Source: Anaerostipes sp. (GTDB lineage: Bacteria; Bacillota; Clostridia; Lachnospirales; Lachnospiraceae). Taken from it: DNA of 64,000 nucleotides. Shown one piece after another: positions 46,618 through 58,239 of this stretch. The position numbers and the translations under genes were made by a program. Location: assembly GCA_028704435.1 (NCBI GenBank), contig JAQWFL010000008.1, positions 37,631-101,630 on the forward strand, in the 5' to 3' direction. The first letter of the stretch is position 1; each line of letters starts with the position of its first letter. Under the pieces are notes generated by a model that was not told where the DNA came from, ran no database searches, and was given only the letters and a program-made list of their open reading frames with translations.

Positions 46618-47439
46618 TTATTCACCTCTTCCTATCTTACATTGATGTTCTTCTTCTTTAAACATAGTTTGACGCTTCATACATTCATCAAAATCAACTT
46701 TGAAACCGTCAAAATCTGGTCCGTCTACGCATGCAAACTTTGTCTCACCACCGATGGTTACACGACATCCTCCACACATACCAGTTCCATCAATCATAAT
46801 AGGGTTTAAAGAAACCATAGTTGGAATATTATGCTGTTTTGTTATCTTTACAACATTCTTCATCATAATTAAAGGTCCAATAGAAATCACTTCATCAAAC
46901 TTAACTCCTGCAGCAATCTTCTCTTCTAACACAGTTGTAACAAATCCCTTTGTTCCTAAACTTCCGTCATCTGTTGCAATATAAACATTGTCACAGAATT
47001 CTTCAAACAATTCCTTTAATAGGACATACTCTGCACTCTTACCACCAATGATAACGTCAACTTTAGTTCCAAGTTTAGCAAGTTTTCTTAATTGTGGATA
47101 TAGCGGTGCTGCACCAACTCCACCTGCCACACCAATGACACGTTCTTTCTTCTCTAACTGCGCAGGCTGTCCCAATGGACCAACAAAATCAGATACAAAT
47201 TCTCCTTCTTTTTTCTTGCTCAACAATTCCGTTGTATATCCTACGATTTGATAAATAATAGTAACAGTTTCCTTTTCTCTATCGTAATCAGCAATGGTCA
47301 ATGGTACTCTCTCCCCATCTTCATCTACACGAATAATAATAAACTGTCCCGGTTCACACTTTTTTGCAACATATGGTGCATGAATCTCCATCAATTCCAC
47401 CAAATTGTTCAGTGTCTGTTTTTTTACTATCTTATACAC
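46618..47439 (-). CDS. nfnA: NADH-dependent ferredoxin:NADP oxidoreductase subunit A (NfnA)
   Basis: 273 aa. An N-terminal FAD-binding barrel (PLTIADYDREKETVTIIYQ), NAD-binding GVAGGVGAAPLYPQL and a C-terminal [2Fe-2S] site in GMCGGCRVTIGGETKFACVDGPDFDG. It is related to dihydroorotate dehydrogenase electron-transfer subunits and carries the second flavin and [2Fe-2S] of Nfn. Start: GTG at 47439, 8 bp after AAAGAGG; a GTG at 47448 would overlap the ribosome site. There is a long leader, about 95 nt, from the promoter at 47537-47565. Confidence 0.9.
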   Translation of the reverse strand: MYKIVKKQTLNNLVELMEIHAPYVAKKCEPGQFIIIRVDEDGERVPLTIADYDREKETVTIIYQIVGYTTELLSKKKEGEFVSDFVGPLGQPAQLEKKERVIGVAGGVGAAPLYPQLRKLAKLGTKVDVIIGGKSAEYVLLKELFEEFCDNVYIATDDGSLGTKGFVTTVLEEKIAAGVKFDEVISIGPLIMMKNVVKITKQHNIPTMVSLNPIMIDGTGMCGGCRVTIGGETKFACVDGPDFDGFKVDFDECMKRQTMFKEEEHQCKIGRGE

Positions 47440-47536
47440 GAAACACACCTCTTTCTTCTTTTAAATAGTATCTTTGTCTATTATACATTGTAAAACAATA
47501 ATAGAAAAGCATTTTTTGTTTTTTTGCATTAAATGC

Positions 47537-47565
47537 ATTATACAAAATTAAATTTCATTTGTCTA
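47537..47565 (-). promoter_or_regulatory. promoter of nfnAB
   Basis: TAGACA (47565-47560) and TATAAT (47542-47537), spacer 17 bp. A second TATAAT nearer the gene lacks a clear -35. The roughly 150 bp between this promoter region and groEL's terminator hold nothing else. Confidence 0.55.
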
Positions 47566-47602
47566 GTCAATAAAAAATATTATTTCATGTTCATTAAAAA
47601 AA

Positions 47603-47633
47603 CCGCACTAGTCAATAATTATAACTAATGCGG
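47603..47633 (-). terminator. terminator of groES-groEL
   Basis: A 10-bp stem (CCGCATTAGT with ACTAGTGCGG, one G-U pair), 11-nt loop and a U7 tail, 40 bp after the groEL stop. Confidence 0.85.
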
Positions 47634-47672
47634 CAAATTCTAGATATTTTATTTTATGAAACAATCAGATAA

Positions 47673-49301
<1,629 letters not shown>

Positions 49302-49317
49302 TTATATTCCTCCAAAT

Positions 49318-49590
49318 CTACTCAACAACTGCTAAAATGTCACTTTGTTTTACTACAATATATTCTTCATCCTCTAATTTCACTTCTGTTCCAGCATATT
49401 TAGAATAAATAACCTTTTGACCAGCTGTAACTTCCATCTTTACTTCTTCAGTTCCTGGTCCTACTGCAACAACTTCAGCTTCTTGTGGTTTTTCTTGAGA
49501 TGCGGTCGTTAGTACAATTCCTGACTTTGTTGTTGTCTCTGCTTCAACTTGTTTTAAGACAACCCTGTCTCCTAATGGTGTTAACTTCAT
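49318..49590 (-). CDS. groES: co-chaperonin GroES
   Basis: 90 aa. MKLTPLGDRVVLK is the family start; the mobile loop is residues 16-33 (EAETTTKSGIVLTTASQE) and GQKVIYSKYAGTEVK lies near the end. It caps GroEL. AGGAGG precedes ATG 49590. Confidence 0.98.
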   Translation of the reverse strand: MKLTPLGDRVVLKQVEAETTTKSGIVLTTASQEKPQEAEVVAVGPGTEEVKMEVTAGQKVIYSKYAGTEVKLEDEEYIVVKQSDILAVVE

Positions 49591-49637
49591 AAAATTACCT
49601 CCTAAATATAAAACATACTATAATTGTCATTTTATTG

Positions 49638-49703
49638 TTAGCACTCTTACTTCCCGAGTGCTAACTACAAGGTATAGTATAACACCACTCCAAAAAAATG
49701 CAA
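49638..49703 (-). promoter_or_regulatory. CIRCE operator (HrcA site) and groES promoter
   Basis: A perfect TTAGCACTC-N9-GAGTGCTAA repeat spans 49638-49664. Upstream on the - strand are TTGCAT (49703-49698) and TATACT (49681-49676), spacer 16 bp. The operator begins just after the -10, so HrcA bound there would block initiation. No hrcA gene is in this window. Confidence 0.95.
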
Positions 49704-49768
49704 GAGAAAATAATAATTTATTTTGATTAAATTCACTTTATCAAAAAAAACATTGGACAAATGTTAAA

Positions 49769-49789
49769 GAGGGTGCAAAAAACACCCTC
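49769..49789 (-). terminator. glnS terminator
   Basis: A 7-bp GC-rich stem (GAGGGTG with CACCCTC) with a U-rich loop and weak U tail, 8 bp after the glnS stop. Confidence 0.7.
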
Positions 49790-49797
49790 TCTCTTCT

Positions 49798-51456
49798 CTA
49801 ACTTGGCTTGTACGAACTCTTTAGACTGACAATCCTGTTAAATACCATATTCTCTTTTGTTGAATCCTTTGTATCAATGCAGTAATATCCATCCCGCATA
49901 AATTGAAAACTATCTCCCGGTCCATATTCTTCTAACGCAGGTTCCACATATGCATCTTTAATGACAGTCAAAGAATTAGGATTAAGGTTTATGTTTCCAC
50001 CCTCATCATAAACACCCTTTTCTTCATCTACAATATTCTCATATAAGCGGACTTCTGCCTTCTTTGCAAATGGTGCTGCAATCCAATGAATGGTTCCACG
50101 TACTTTTCTTCCATCTGGACTGTTTCCGCACTTTGACTCTGGATCATAAGTTCCATAAATGGTTGTAACCTTTCCATCTTCGTCTGTCTCATAATCTGTA
50201 CATGTCACAAAGTAAGCATTCATTAAACGAACTTCATTTCCCACATAAAAACGACGATACTTTTTAGGTTTTTCAATTTTGAAATCTTCTCGTTCAATAT
50301 ATAGTTCTTTGCAGAAAGGAACTTCTCTTGTTCCCATAGCTTCATTTTCCTGATTATTCTTCGCTTCTAGATATTCCACTTGATCTTCTGGATAATTGGT
50401 AATGACTAACTTAATAGGGTCAAGCACTGCTGCAACTCTTGGTCTTTTTAATTTTAAATCATCACGAATGCAGTATTCCAGCATCGCCATATCAACAGCA
50501 CCATGACTCTTTGTCACTCCAACTAAATTCATAAACTGCTGAATAGATTCTGGGGTATAACCTCTTCTTCTTAACGCTGACAATGTAACTAGCCTTGGAT
50601 CATCCCATCCATCAACAATTCCATCATCAACAAGTTTCTTAATATAACGCTTTCCTGTGACTACATTCTCAAGGTAAAGCTTTGCAAACTCAATCTGTCT
50701 CGGTGGACAGTCAAATTCGCATTCTTGTACTACCCAGTCATAAAGTGGTCTGTGGTCTTCAAATTCAAGTGTACAAATAGAATGTGTAATCCCCTCAAAT
50801 GCATCCTCTAGCGGGTGTGCAAAATCATACATTGGGTAAATACACCATTTATCTCCTGTGTTATGATGTTCCATACGTGCAATACGATATAAAATAGGAT
50901 CTCTCATGTTGATGTTCCCTGATGTCATATCAATCTTTGCACGAAGCACTTTAGAACCATCTTCAAATTCTCCTGCCTTCATTCTTTGAAACAAATCAAG
51001 GTTTTCTTCTGGCGTACGATCACGGTACGGACTATTCTTTCCAGGTTCTGTTAAAGTACCTCTATATTCACGAATTTCTTGCGGAGTCAAATCACATACA
51101 TATGCTTTCCCCTTCTGAATCAAAAATTCTGCGCACTCATACATACGGTCAAAACAGTCAGATGCAAAATAAATATGATCCTTATAATCACATCCAAGCC
51201 AGTCGATATCCTCTTTAATTGAATCTACATACTCTGTCTTCTCTTTTGTTGGGTTGGTATCATCAAAACGGAAATGAAATGTTCCTTGATACTCCTTTGC
51301 CAGTCCTGCATTCAAAAGAATTGATTTTGCATGCCCAATATGCAAATATCCATTAGGTTCTGGCGGAAATCTTGTTACAACTTCCTTATAACGCCCCTCT
51401 TGTAAATCTTTTTCTATTTCCTGCTCTATAAAATTCTTTGAAACGGTCTCTTCCAT
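49798..51456 (-). CDS. glnS: glutaminyl-tRNA synthetase
   Basis: 552 aa. Class I signatures are [18 protein letters not shown] (HIGH) and the MSK-like VMTSK-position replaced by [35 protein letters not shown] and the two-domain beta-barrel C-terminus ([15 protein letters not shown]) are GlnRS rather than bacterial GluRS. It charges tRNA-Gln directly. Most Gram-positive bacteria lack it and use GatCAB; the family is thought to have entered bacteria by transfer. Its own promoter is at 51489-51517. Confidence 0.95.
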   Translation of the reverse strand: MEETVSKNFIEQEIEKDLQEGRYKEVVTRFPPEPNGYLHIGHAKSILLNAGLAKEYQGTFHFRFDDTNPTKEKTEYVDSIKEDIDWLGCDYKDHIYFASDCFDRMYECAEFLIQKGKAYVCDLTPQEIREYRGTLTEPGKNSPYRDRTPEENLDLFQRMKAGEFEDGSKVLRAKIDMTSGNINMRDPILYRIARMEHHNTGDKWCIYPMYDFAHPLEDAFEGITHSICTLEFEDHRPLYDWVVQECEFDCPPRQIEFAKLYLENVVTGKRYIKKLVDDGIVDGWDDPRLVTLSALRRRGYTPESIQQFMNLVGVTKSHGAVDMAMLEYCIRDDLKLKRPRVAAVLDPIKLVITNYPEDQVEYLEAKNNQENEAMGTREVPFCKELYIEREDFKIEKPKKYRRFYVGNEVRLMNAYFVTCTDYETDEDGKVTTIYGTYDPESKCGNSPDGRKVRGTIHWIAAPFAKKAEVRLYENIVDEEKGVYDEGGNINLNPNSLTVIKDAYVEPALEEYGPGDSFQFMRDGYYCIDTKDSTKENMVFNRIVSLKSSYKPS

Positions 51457-51488
51457 AGTTTTCCTCCAAAATCATCATAATACTCTAT

Positions 51489-51517
51489 AATATAAAGTAT
51501 TTTCTATATACATTCAA
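51489..51517 (-). promoter_or_regulatory. glnS promoter
   Basis: TTGAAT (51517-51512) and TATATT (51494-51489), spacer 17 bp. The -35 lies within the last codons of radA. Confidence 0.6.
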
Positions 51518-52856
51518 GCACTTCTCGTACATTTGAGACACCAATTAATTTCATGTCTACCTTTTGCTGCATAGCATCCACATTAGCTTTTGGCAAAATA
51601 CAGGTTTTAAATCCAAGTTTTTTTGCTTCCTTGATTCTCTGTTCTCCATGAGAAACACCCCTTACTTCTCCTACAAGTCCAACCTCGCCAAATATAATCG
51701 TATCCTCTGCAACTGGCACATTCTTATAACTTGATGCAATGGCCACAATTACTCCTAGGTCTATGGCTGGTTCTCCAAGGCGCATCCCTCCTGCAAGGTT
51801 TACATAGGCATCGCAGCCTCCAAGATGAAGACCAACTCTCTTTTCTAAAACAGCCATTAATAGATTCACTCGATTATAATCAATTCCCACTGCAGTCCTT
51901 CTTGGCATTTGAAAACTAGTTGGCGAAATCAATGCCTGGATTTCAATTAAAATGGGTCTAGTTCCTTCCATGGAACAGACAACAACAGAACCTGAGGCGT
52001 CCACAGGTCTTCCATTGAGCATAATCTGTGATGGATTGGCCACTTCTGCCAGCCCATTACTTCGCATTTCAAATACTCCAATTTCATTGGTGGAACCAAA
52101 ACGATTCTTTACCCCTCGCAAAATTCGGTATGCTGCTTCTCGCTCTCCTTCGAAATATAATACGGTATCAACCATATGTTCTAAAGTTCTTGGCCCTGCA
52201 ACAACTCCTTCTTTTGTAACATGCCCCACAATGAAAATCGCTACATTGTGTTCCTTGGCAATTCGCATCATCTGTGCTGTTACCTCACGAACTTGTGAAA
52301 CACTGCCTGCTGCAGACGTTAATTCATCACTAAACATAGTCTGAATAGAATCAATTACAACAAACTTTGGCTTACTTCGAATGATTGCTTCTTTTATATC
52401 ATCTAAATTAGTCTCACAAAACAATAAAAGCTCTTCTTTAAATGTTCCGATTCTCTCAGCTCTCATTTTAATTTGATGTGCAGACTCTTCCCCTGAAACA
52501 TAAAGCACTTTCTCTTTTCGATTGACCAAATTCCTGCATACCTGTAGAAGAAGCGTGGACTTTCCAATTCCAGGATCTCCCCCCACTAAGGACAACGAAC
52601 CAGTTACAATTCCTCCCCCTAATACTCGGTCTAATTCCTTAATATCTGTAGATATTCTCTCTTCTGTCAAAGCTTCAACCTCTGACATATTCATAGGAGA
52701 GGCAAAAGTCTTCTTGGACTTTGCCCCTCCTTTTTTTGTGAGAACTTTTTCTTCTACAAAGGTATTCCACTCTTTACATCCTGGACACTGCCCCATCCAC
52801 TTGGATGACTCATGTCCACATTCACTGCAAAAATATACTGTCTTTTCCTTTGCCAT
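51504..52856 (-). CDS. radA: DNA repair protein RadA/Sms
   Basis: 450 aa. The N-terminal zinc finger is CSECGHESSKWMGQCPGC, followed by RecA-like Walker A GGDPGIGKSTLL, the RadA-specific KNRFGSTNEIG and a C-terminal Lon-like domain (FQMPRRTAVGIDYNRVNLLMA). It processes recombination intermediates as a branch-migration helicase. It lies 12 bp after the conserved small gene. Confidence 0.97.
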   Translation of the reverse strand: MAKEKTVYFCSECGHESSKWMGQCPGCKEWNTFVEEKVLTKKGGAKSKKTFASPMNMSEVEALTEERISTDIKELDRVLGGGIVTGSLSLVGGDPGIGKSTLLLQVCRNLVNRKEKVLYVSGEESAHQIKMRAERIGTFKEELLLFCETNLDDIKEAIIRSKPKFVVIDSIQTMFSDELTSAAGSVSQVREVTAQMMRIAKEHNVAIFIVGHVTKEGVVAGPRTLEHMVDTVLYFEGEREAAYRILRGVKNRFGSTNEIGVFEMRSNGLAEVANPSQIMLNGRPVDASGSVVVCSMEGTRPILIEIQALISPTSFQMPRRTAVGIDYNRVNLLMAVLEKRVGLHLGGCDAYVNLAGGMRLGEPAIDLGVIVAIASSYKNVPVAEDTIIFGEVGLVGEVRGVSHGEQRIKEAKKLGFKTCILPKANVDAMQQKVDMKLIGVSNVREVLECI

Positions 52857-52868
52857 AATTGTCCTTTT

Positions 52869-53282
52869 CTATAACTTTTTCACGCGAACAGATGCAGGTC
52901 TTCCCTCATTCAATTCAACTCCAATAGTAAGCTTTCCTGCTAAGTTAGCCTTGATTGTTCCTACATTTGTATTATCAATATATACTATGTATTCCTTTTC
53001 AGGTTCAACCTCCAATGTAATTTGAACATCTTCTGCTGATTCAACATCAAAAGCAACTCCGTCTGTAGTTGCAACAAATCCATGCACACTTGATCCTGGA
53101 ACTGACTCAAAAATCAACTGACCATTCTTGTCTAATTTAGTCATAGTCTTATAGGTTTTAATCTTGTATAAATCCCCCTCAAACTCAATTCCGTCTTTTT
53201 TGGCTTTTGTCTCTAAAGTATAATCACCAAAGCTTACAGTTCCGTTCTCCTCACTTTGAAATAAATCTGTAACTACTGCCAT
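52869..53282 (-). CDS. conserved small protein of unknown function
   Basis: 137 aa, no signal peptide or transmembrane helix, predicted beta-rich. It starts MAVVTDLFQSEENGTVSFGDY and has repeated short strands (VQITLEVEPEKEYIVYIDN, GTIKANLAGKLTIGVELN), acidic in the middle, ending RVKKL. Relatives in Clostridia are sometimes mislabelled 'endosialidase'; nothing here supports a sialidase, since no Asp-box is present. The place between clpC and radA, with a strong AAGGAGGAT, suggests a cytoplasmic stress or structural protein. Function not recognised. Confidence 0.8.
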   Translation of the reverse strand: MAVVTDLFQSEENGTVSFGDYTLETKAKKDGIEFEGDLYKIKTYKTMTKLDKNGQLIFESVPGSSVHGFVATTDGVAFDVESAEDVQITLEVEPEKEYIVYIDNTNVGTIKANLAGKLTIGVELNEGRPASVRVKKL

Positions 53283-53333
53283 GTTTTTATCCTCCTTACA
53301 TGTACACTTTTGTTATTGTCATTATATAATATA

Positions 53334-55790
53334 TTACTTCTTTTTACTAGCATCCTGAAAAGAAAATGTAAGGTTTTTGTTATTTTTCCCAACAACCACA
53401 GTTTGGTCTGCTTTTAATTCTCCTTCTAAAATCTTATCTGCCAGTACATCTTCTATCTCTCTTTGAATCACACGTTTCAATGGTCTCGCACCATATTTTT
53501 CATCAAATCCCTTTTCTGTGATCACATCATATGCAGCGGATGTTACTTTTAGCGTGATATTATAAGTTTCTTTTAACTGACCGATTAACATTTTCATTTG
53601 CAGTTTCGCAATCTTCTTAATTTCGTCTTTCGTCAAAACAGTAAACACAATCGTCTCATCAATTCGATTCAAAAACTCTGGACGAAAAATCTGATGCACT
53701 TCTTCCATCACCCCGCGAGTCATTGCCTCATGATTCCCATTCTTATCTGTAGATGTTGTAAACCCCAGTTTCTTTGGTGAAACAATTCGATTGGCACCAG
53801 CATTTGATGTCATAATAATAATTGTGTTCTTGAAATCTACTTTTCTTCCATTGGTATCTGTGATGTGTCCATCATCTAATACTTGAAGCAGGATATTAAA
53901 CACATCTGGATGTGCTTTTTCAATTTCATCAAATAAAATCACAGAATATGGGTGATTCCTTACCTGCTCACTTAACTGACCACCTTCCCCAAATCCAACA
54001 TAACCTGGAGGGGAGCCAATGATTTTAGAAACACTGTGTTTTTCCATGTACTCAGACATATCCACGCGAATTAAATCTTCTTCTCTTCCAAATATGGTCT
54101 TTGCAAGTACCTTGGATAACTGGGTTTTTCCAACCCCTGTAGGTCCTAAAAATAAAAAAGATCCGATTGGCTTTTGGGGATCATTCAATCCAACTCTGCT
54201 TCTCTTTATGGCTTTGGCTACAGCAGTCACTGCTTTATCCTGACCAATGACCTCTTTATGAAGAGTAGCGTCTAATCGACGTAATCTTTGCATCTCCTTT
54301 TGCTGTAACTGTGTCATTGGAATTTTGGTCCATGCAGCAATCACTTCTTCTATATCAAATTCTTCTAACACCGGAAGCTTGTTGTTCTTCCTCTGGTTTT
54401 TGTTTTGAAGTTTCAATAGCTTATCTTGTTGGGTCTGCTTTTCCTCTTTAATGCGAGTAGCAAGAGACATATCTTCATTTGAAATTGCCTCTTCCATTTG
54501 ATGATTTAACAACTTAATTGATTTTTGGATTTCCTCCAGAGAAGCGATTCCTTTTCCCTGTTCCATTCGTTTTCTAGCACAAGATTCGTCTAACAAATCA
54601 ATTGCCTTATCCGGTAAAAAACGATCCCCAATATAACGGTTTGATAACTTTACAATAGTTTCTGCCATATCATCACCCACCAATACTCTATGATGTGCTT
54701 CAAACTTATACTTGATTCCTTTCATGATTTCAATGGTTTGTTCCACTGTAGTCTGTTCTATCCGAATCGGCTGGAAACGCCTTGCAAGTGCTGCATCCTT
54801 TTCAAAATACTTTGTATACTCTTCACTTGTTGTCGCTCCAATCAATTGAAAGTTTCCCCTTGCCAAAGATGGTTTTAGGATATTAGATGCATCCATAGCT
54901 CCTTCGGAACCACCAGTCCCTATCATAGTATGAATCTCATCAATAAATAAAATAATAGAATCATCTTCTTCCACTTCAGTGATGATTTTCTTCATACGTT
55001 CTTCAAACTCTCCACGATACTTTGTTCCTGCAACAACTCTGGTCAAATCAAGAGATAGTAAACGCTTTCCTTTTAAGGTATCTGGAACCTGACCTAATAC
55101 AATCTTCTTTGCCAGGCCCTCAATAATAGCAGTTTTTCCAACTCCCGGCTCCCCAATGAGACATGGATTGTTCTTTGTGCGCCTGCAAAGGACTTGTAAC
55201 ACTTGATTCATCTCTGTTTCTCTTCCAACCATAGGATCCAATTCATCTTCGAATGCCAGTTTCGTTAAATCTATACTGAAATCCTCAATAGAATTCTCTT
55301 TGCCTTCTGAAAAATAGTCTGCCGCAGACACATTCATAAACTCTGAATTAGCATCCTTTTCATCCAATCCCATAGTTACCAGGGTATCAATATACATTCC
55401 ATCCACTGCAATCCCTTTATTCTTAAGAAATCTGACCACTTCATTCTCTTCATCTCTTAAGACAGCCAGAAGCAAATGTTCTGTTCCAATGGAATCATTC
55501 CCAAAACGAACTGCAATTCTTCCACTTAGTGCTAGAATACTCTCTGCACGAGGGGTATACTTTACCGCCCGCTTTTCCTCTATAACAGAATTCCTGTTTA
55601 CTTCTTCTTTCAGCAATTCTTCCGTAACTCCATGCATCTGTATCACTTCATAAGCCACGGTCCCTTTTACTTTGGTTAATCCAAAAAACAAATCTATACT
55701 TCCTATATCATAACTTCCACGCTTTTTTGCATACTTTTTTGCTTCATCTAGTACACGGCTTGCTAATCTTGTAAATGGTAATTTCTTCAT
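53334..55790 (-). CDS. clpC: ATP-dependent Clp protease ATP-binding subunit ClpC
   Basis: 818 aa. Two Clp-N repeats (1-145), AAA-1 with [15 protein letters not shown], a middle domain of ClpC size (about 410-480), AAA-2 with [12 protein letters not shown] and a C-terminal D2-small domain. The ClpP-docking tripeptide is in the MSNAG...[10 protein letters not shown] region. It unfolds substrates for ClpP. It follows a GntR gene and not the ctsR-mcsA-mcsB set usual in bacilli. Confidence 0.95.
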   Translation of the reverse strand: MKKLPFTRLASRVLDEAKKYAKKRGSYDIGSIDLFFGLTKVKGTVAYEVIQMHGVTEELLKEEVNRNSVIEEKRAVKYTPRAESILALSGRIAVRFGNDSIGTEHLLLAVLRDEENEVVRFLKNKGIAVDGMYIDTLVTMGLDEKDANSEFMNVSAADYFSEGKENSIEDFSIDLTKLAFEDELDPMVGRETEMNQVLQVLCRRTKNNPCLIGEPGVGKTAIIEGLAKKIVLGQVPDTLKGKRLLSLDLTRVVAGTKYRGEFEERMKKIITEVEEDDSIILFIDEIHTMIGTGGSEGAMDASNILKPSLARGNFQLIGATTSEEYTKYFEKDAALARRFQPIRIEQTTVEQTIEIMKGIKYKFEAHHRVLVGDDMAETIVKLSNRYIGDRFLPDKAIDLLDESCARKRMEQGKGIASLEEIQKSIKLLNHQMEEAISNEDMSLATRIKEEKQTQQDKLLKLQNKNQRKNNKLPVLEEFDIEEVIAAWTKIPMTQLQQKEMQRLRRLDATLHKEVIGQDKAVTAVAKAIKRSRVGLNDPQKPIGSFLFLGPTGVGKTQLSKVLAKTIFGREEDLIRVDMSEYMEKHSVSKIIGSPPGYVGFGEGGQLSEQVRNHPYSVILFDEIEKAHPDVFNILLQVLDDGHITDTNGRKVDFKNTIIIMTSNAGANRIVSPKKLGFTTSTDKNGNHEAMTRGVMEEVHQIFRPEFLNRIDETIVFTVLTKDEIKKIAKLQMKMLIGQLKETYNITLKVTSAAYDVITEKGFDEKYGARPLKRVIQREIEDVLADKILEGELKADQTVVVGKNNKNLTFSFQDASKKK

Positions 55791-55822
55791 AAGTCCTCCT
55801 AAAATGTAATTGTCATTCCCTA

Positions 55823-56194
55823 CTAACCAATCTCACTATATATTCCATCAATTAATTGACAGATTTCGTCTTTTGAAATTCCCTTACAAATACACTTTGT
55901 AACAATAGGATATAATCGTTCTTTCATCTCTTCTAATTCTTTTACTTTTGAATCGGACTCAACCCACACAACAGCTCCACTTCGACGATCTACCTTCAAA
56001 AACCCTTCATCTCTTAGAATACCATATGTTTTATTCACCGTATGCATATTCACTCCAAGAACTTCTGCCATCTGTCTTACTGAAGGTAGGGATTGTCCTT
56101 GCGTATACTCTTCTGTGGCAATTCCCATAATAATCTGATTGTGTAATTGAACATAAATCGCTTCATCACTGTTAAAATCTATCTCAAATACCAT
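55823..56194 (-). CDS. GntR-family (YtrA-type) transcriptional regulator
   Basis: 123 aa from ATG 56194, chosen for AAAGGAGGAAATT; an upstream ATG at 56215 would include the ribosome site. The winged helix reads QSLPSVRQMAEVLGVNMHTVNKTYGIL, with GFLKVDRRSGAVVW as the wing. Only a 45-residue helical tail follows, as in YtrA/YhcF regulators that bind no large effector domain. It is probably an autoregulator and, as the first gene, may govern clpC. Confidence 0.9.
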   Translation of the reverse strand: MVFEIDFNSDEAIYVQLHNQIIMGIATEEYTQGQSLPSVRQMAEVLGVNMHTVNKTYGILRDEGFLKVDRRSGAVVWVESDSKVKELEEMKERLYPIVTKCICKGISKDEICQLIDGIYSEIG

Positions 56195-56247
56195 CTTAAT
56201 TTCCTCCTTTACCATTCTATGTATACCCCTAGAAAATTGTTATACTT

Positions 56248-56276
56248 ATTCTATAATAAAGGATATAAAAGGTCAA
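56248..56276 (-). promoter_or_regulatory. promoter of the GntR-clpC operon
   Basis: TTGACC (56276-56271) and TAGAAT (56253-56248), spacer 17 bp. The -35 starts within the U-tract of the purD terminator. Confidence 0.6.
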
Positions 56277-56278
56277 GA

Positions 56279-56308
56279 AAAACCCCATCAAAAAAATGAT
56301 GGGGTTTT
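56279..56308 (-). terminator. purD-operon terminator
   Basis: A 10-bp stem (AACCCCATCA with TGATGGGGTT), 6-nt loop, with A and T runs on either side; it lies 20 bp after the purD stop. Confidence 0.9.
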
Positions 56309-56328
56309 ATATTATCTATTCAAATAAT

Positions 56329-57600
56329 TTATGCTTCATCAATTGCTTTTCCAATATCATTTCTCTTATATTTATTGGCAAAATCAATCCATTCCGTTGC
56401 TGCATAAGCATTGGCTCTTGCCGCCTTTAAATCTTCTCCCTTAGCTGTGACTCCAAGTACTCGTCCACCATTGGTTACAATCTTATCACCATCAAATTTA
56501 CTTCCTGCATGGAACACATAGTATCCTTCTTTATCTTTAAAAGTATCCAATCCTTTAATCTCAAATCCTTTGTCATACTTTTCAGGATATCCATCTGATG
56601 CTAATACAACACAGACAGCTGCATTATCCTCAAATTCTAATTGAAGCTGGTCTAATTTTCCGTCAATACAAGCTTCCATTACTTCAATCATGTCATTCTT
56701 CATTCGAGGCAGTACAACTTGGGCTTCTGGATCTCCGAATCTTGCATTGTACTCTAAAACTTTTGGCCCATCTTGAGTTAACATTAATCCTGTAAACAAA
56801 ATCCCTATAAAAGGACGTCCCTCTGCAGCCATAGCATCCATAGTTTTCTGATATACATACTTTTCACAGAATTCCTCCACCTCTTTTGTATAGAACGGAC
56901 TCGGTGAAAATGTTCCCATTCCCCCGGTATTTAGTCCCTTATCACCATCTTTTGCACGCTTATGATCTTGTGCTGATGTCATACAACGAATGGTCTTTCC
57001 ATCACAGAAGGCAAGGACAGAAACCTCACGTCCTGTCATAAATTCTTCAATTACAATTTCATTTCCCGCATCTCCAAATTGCTTGTCAAGCATCAAGGTC
57101 TTAACACCCTCTTTTGCTTCCTCTAATGTATTACAGATTAACACACCTTTTCCAAGTGCTAATCCATCTGCCTTCAATACAATAGGCATCTTTACAGTTT
57201 CCAAGTATTCTAATGCCTTCTGAGCATTTGTAAAATTCTCATATGCCGCCGTTGGAATATTGTACTTCTTCATAAGATCCTTTGAAAATGCTTTGGATCC
57301 TTCAATAATTGCTGCATTGGCTCTTGGTCCAAAAACACGTAGACCTTCTGTTTCAAATATATCTACAATTCCTCCAACAAGAGGATCATCCATTCCAATA
57401 ATCGTTAAATCAATGGTATGCTCCTTGGCAAATGAAACAAGTTTGTCAAATTCCATTGCTCCAATATCAACACACTCAGCAAATTCAGCAATTCCAGCAT
57501 TCCCTGGAGCACAATATATTTTTTCGACCCTTTTATTTTTTGATGCAGCCCATGCAATTGCATGCTCTCTTCCACCACTTCCGACAATTAAAATCTTCAT
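56329..57600 (-). CDS. purD: phosphoribosylamine--glycine ligase
   Basis: 423 aa. It begins MKILIVGSGGREHAIAW and has the ATP-grasp core (VLKADGLALGKGVLIC, EEFMTGREVSVLAF) and GGMGTFSPSPFY. It converts PRA and glycine to GAR, step 2 of purine synthesis. Last gene of the pur group. Confidence 0.97.
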   Translation of the reverse strand: MKILIVGSGGREHAIAWAASKNKRVEKIYCAPGNAGIAEFAECVDIGAMEFDKLVSFAKEHTIDLTIIGMDDPLVGGIVDIFETEGLRVFGPRANAAIIEGSKAFSKDLMKKYNIPTAAYENFTNAQKALEYLETVKMPIVLKADGLALGKGVLICNTLEEAKEGVKTLMLDKQFGDAGNEIVIEEFMTGREVSVLAFCDGKTIRCMTSAQDHKRAKDGDKGLNTGGMGTFSPSPFYTKEVEEFCEKYVYQKTMDAMAAEGRPFIGILFTGLMLTQDGPKVLEYNARFGDPEAQVVLPRMKNDMIEVMEACIDGKLDQLQLEFEDNAAVCVVLASDGYPEKYDKGFEIKGLDTFKDKEGYYVFHAGSKFDGDKIVTNGGRVLGVTAKGEDLKAARANAYAATEWIDFANKYKRNDIGKAIDEA

Positions 57601-57612
57601 GTTTTTTCCTTT

Positions 57613-58239
57613 CTATTCTTTGATCTGAACCTTTCCATCTACAACTTTAATTCTATTGTTGGCAATATCATCTATTGTTTTTGGAAGGAGAACCCACTCT
57701 GCCTCTTCCATAATACGTCGCTGCAGTACTTCTGGAGTATCACCTTCTCGTACTATGACTGCTTTTTGTCTTATAATTGGACCAGTATCTGTTCCTTCAT
57801 CCACAAAATGCACCGTAGCACCAGACACTTTCACACCCCGTTCCAGTGCCTTTTCGTGTACTTTCAAACCATAAAATCCGGTTCCACAAAATGATGGAAT
57901 TAAAGACGGATGAATATTAATCATACGATTCTCAAAAGCTTTAATAATCTTGTCTGGAATTACAACTAAGCATCCTGCAAGTACAACTAAATCAATCTTT
58001 CGGTTCATTAACTCATCATATAAAGCCTCATTAAAATCTTCTCTTTGTTCATACTCTTTTGGAGAAAGAGTCACTGCATCAATACTATGCTTTTTTGCTC
58101 GTTCTAATCCATAGGCATTCTTATTGTTGCTAATTACAACATCAATGACTGCGTTAGTAATGTTCCCAGTTTCAACTGCATCAATCACTGCCTGGAGATT
58201 TGTTCCTCCGCCAGATACTAAAACTGCAACTTTTAGCAT
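57613..58239 (-). CDS. purN: phosphoribosylglycinamide formyltransferase
   Basis: 208 aa. KVAVLVSGGGTNLQAVID, catalytic Asn/His/Asp in MINIHPSLIPSFCG (N, H) and VDEGTDTGPII (D). It adds the formyl group from 10-formyl-THF to GAR. It overlaps purM by 7 bp. Confidence 0.97.
   Translation of the reverse strand: MLKVAVLVSGGGTNLQAVIDAVETGNITNAVIDVVISNNKNAYGLERAKKHSIDAVTLSPKEYEQREDFNEALYDELMNRKIDLVVLAGCLVVIPDKIIKAFENRMINIHPSLIPSFCGTGFYGLKVHEKALERGVKVSGATVHFVDEGTDTGPIIRQKAVIVREGDTPEVLQRRIMEEAEWVLLPKTIDDIANNRIKVVDGKVQIKE

Noticed and set aside
49798..51456. Glutamyl-tRNA synthetase
   Set aside because: The beta-barrel C-terminal half and N-terminal signatures are those of GlnRS.
52522..53025. 167-codon + strand open frame over radA and the small gene
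   Set aside because: Crosses two well-supported - strand genes and has no recognisable domain.
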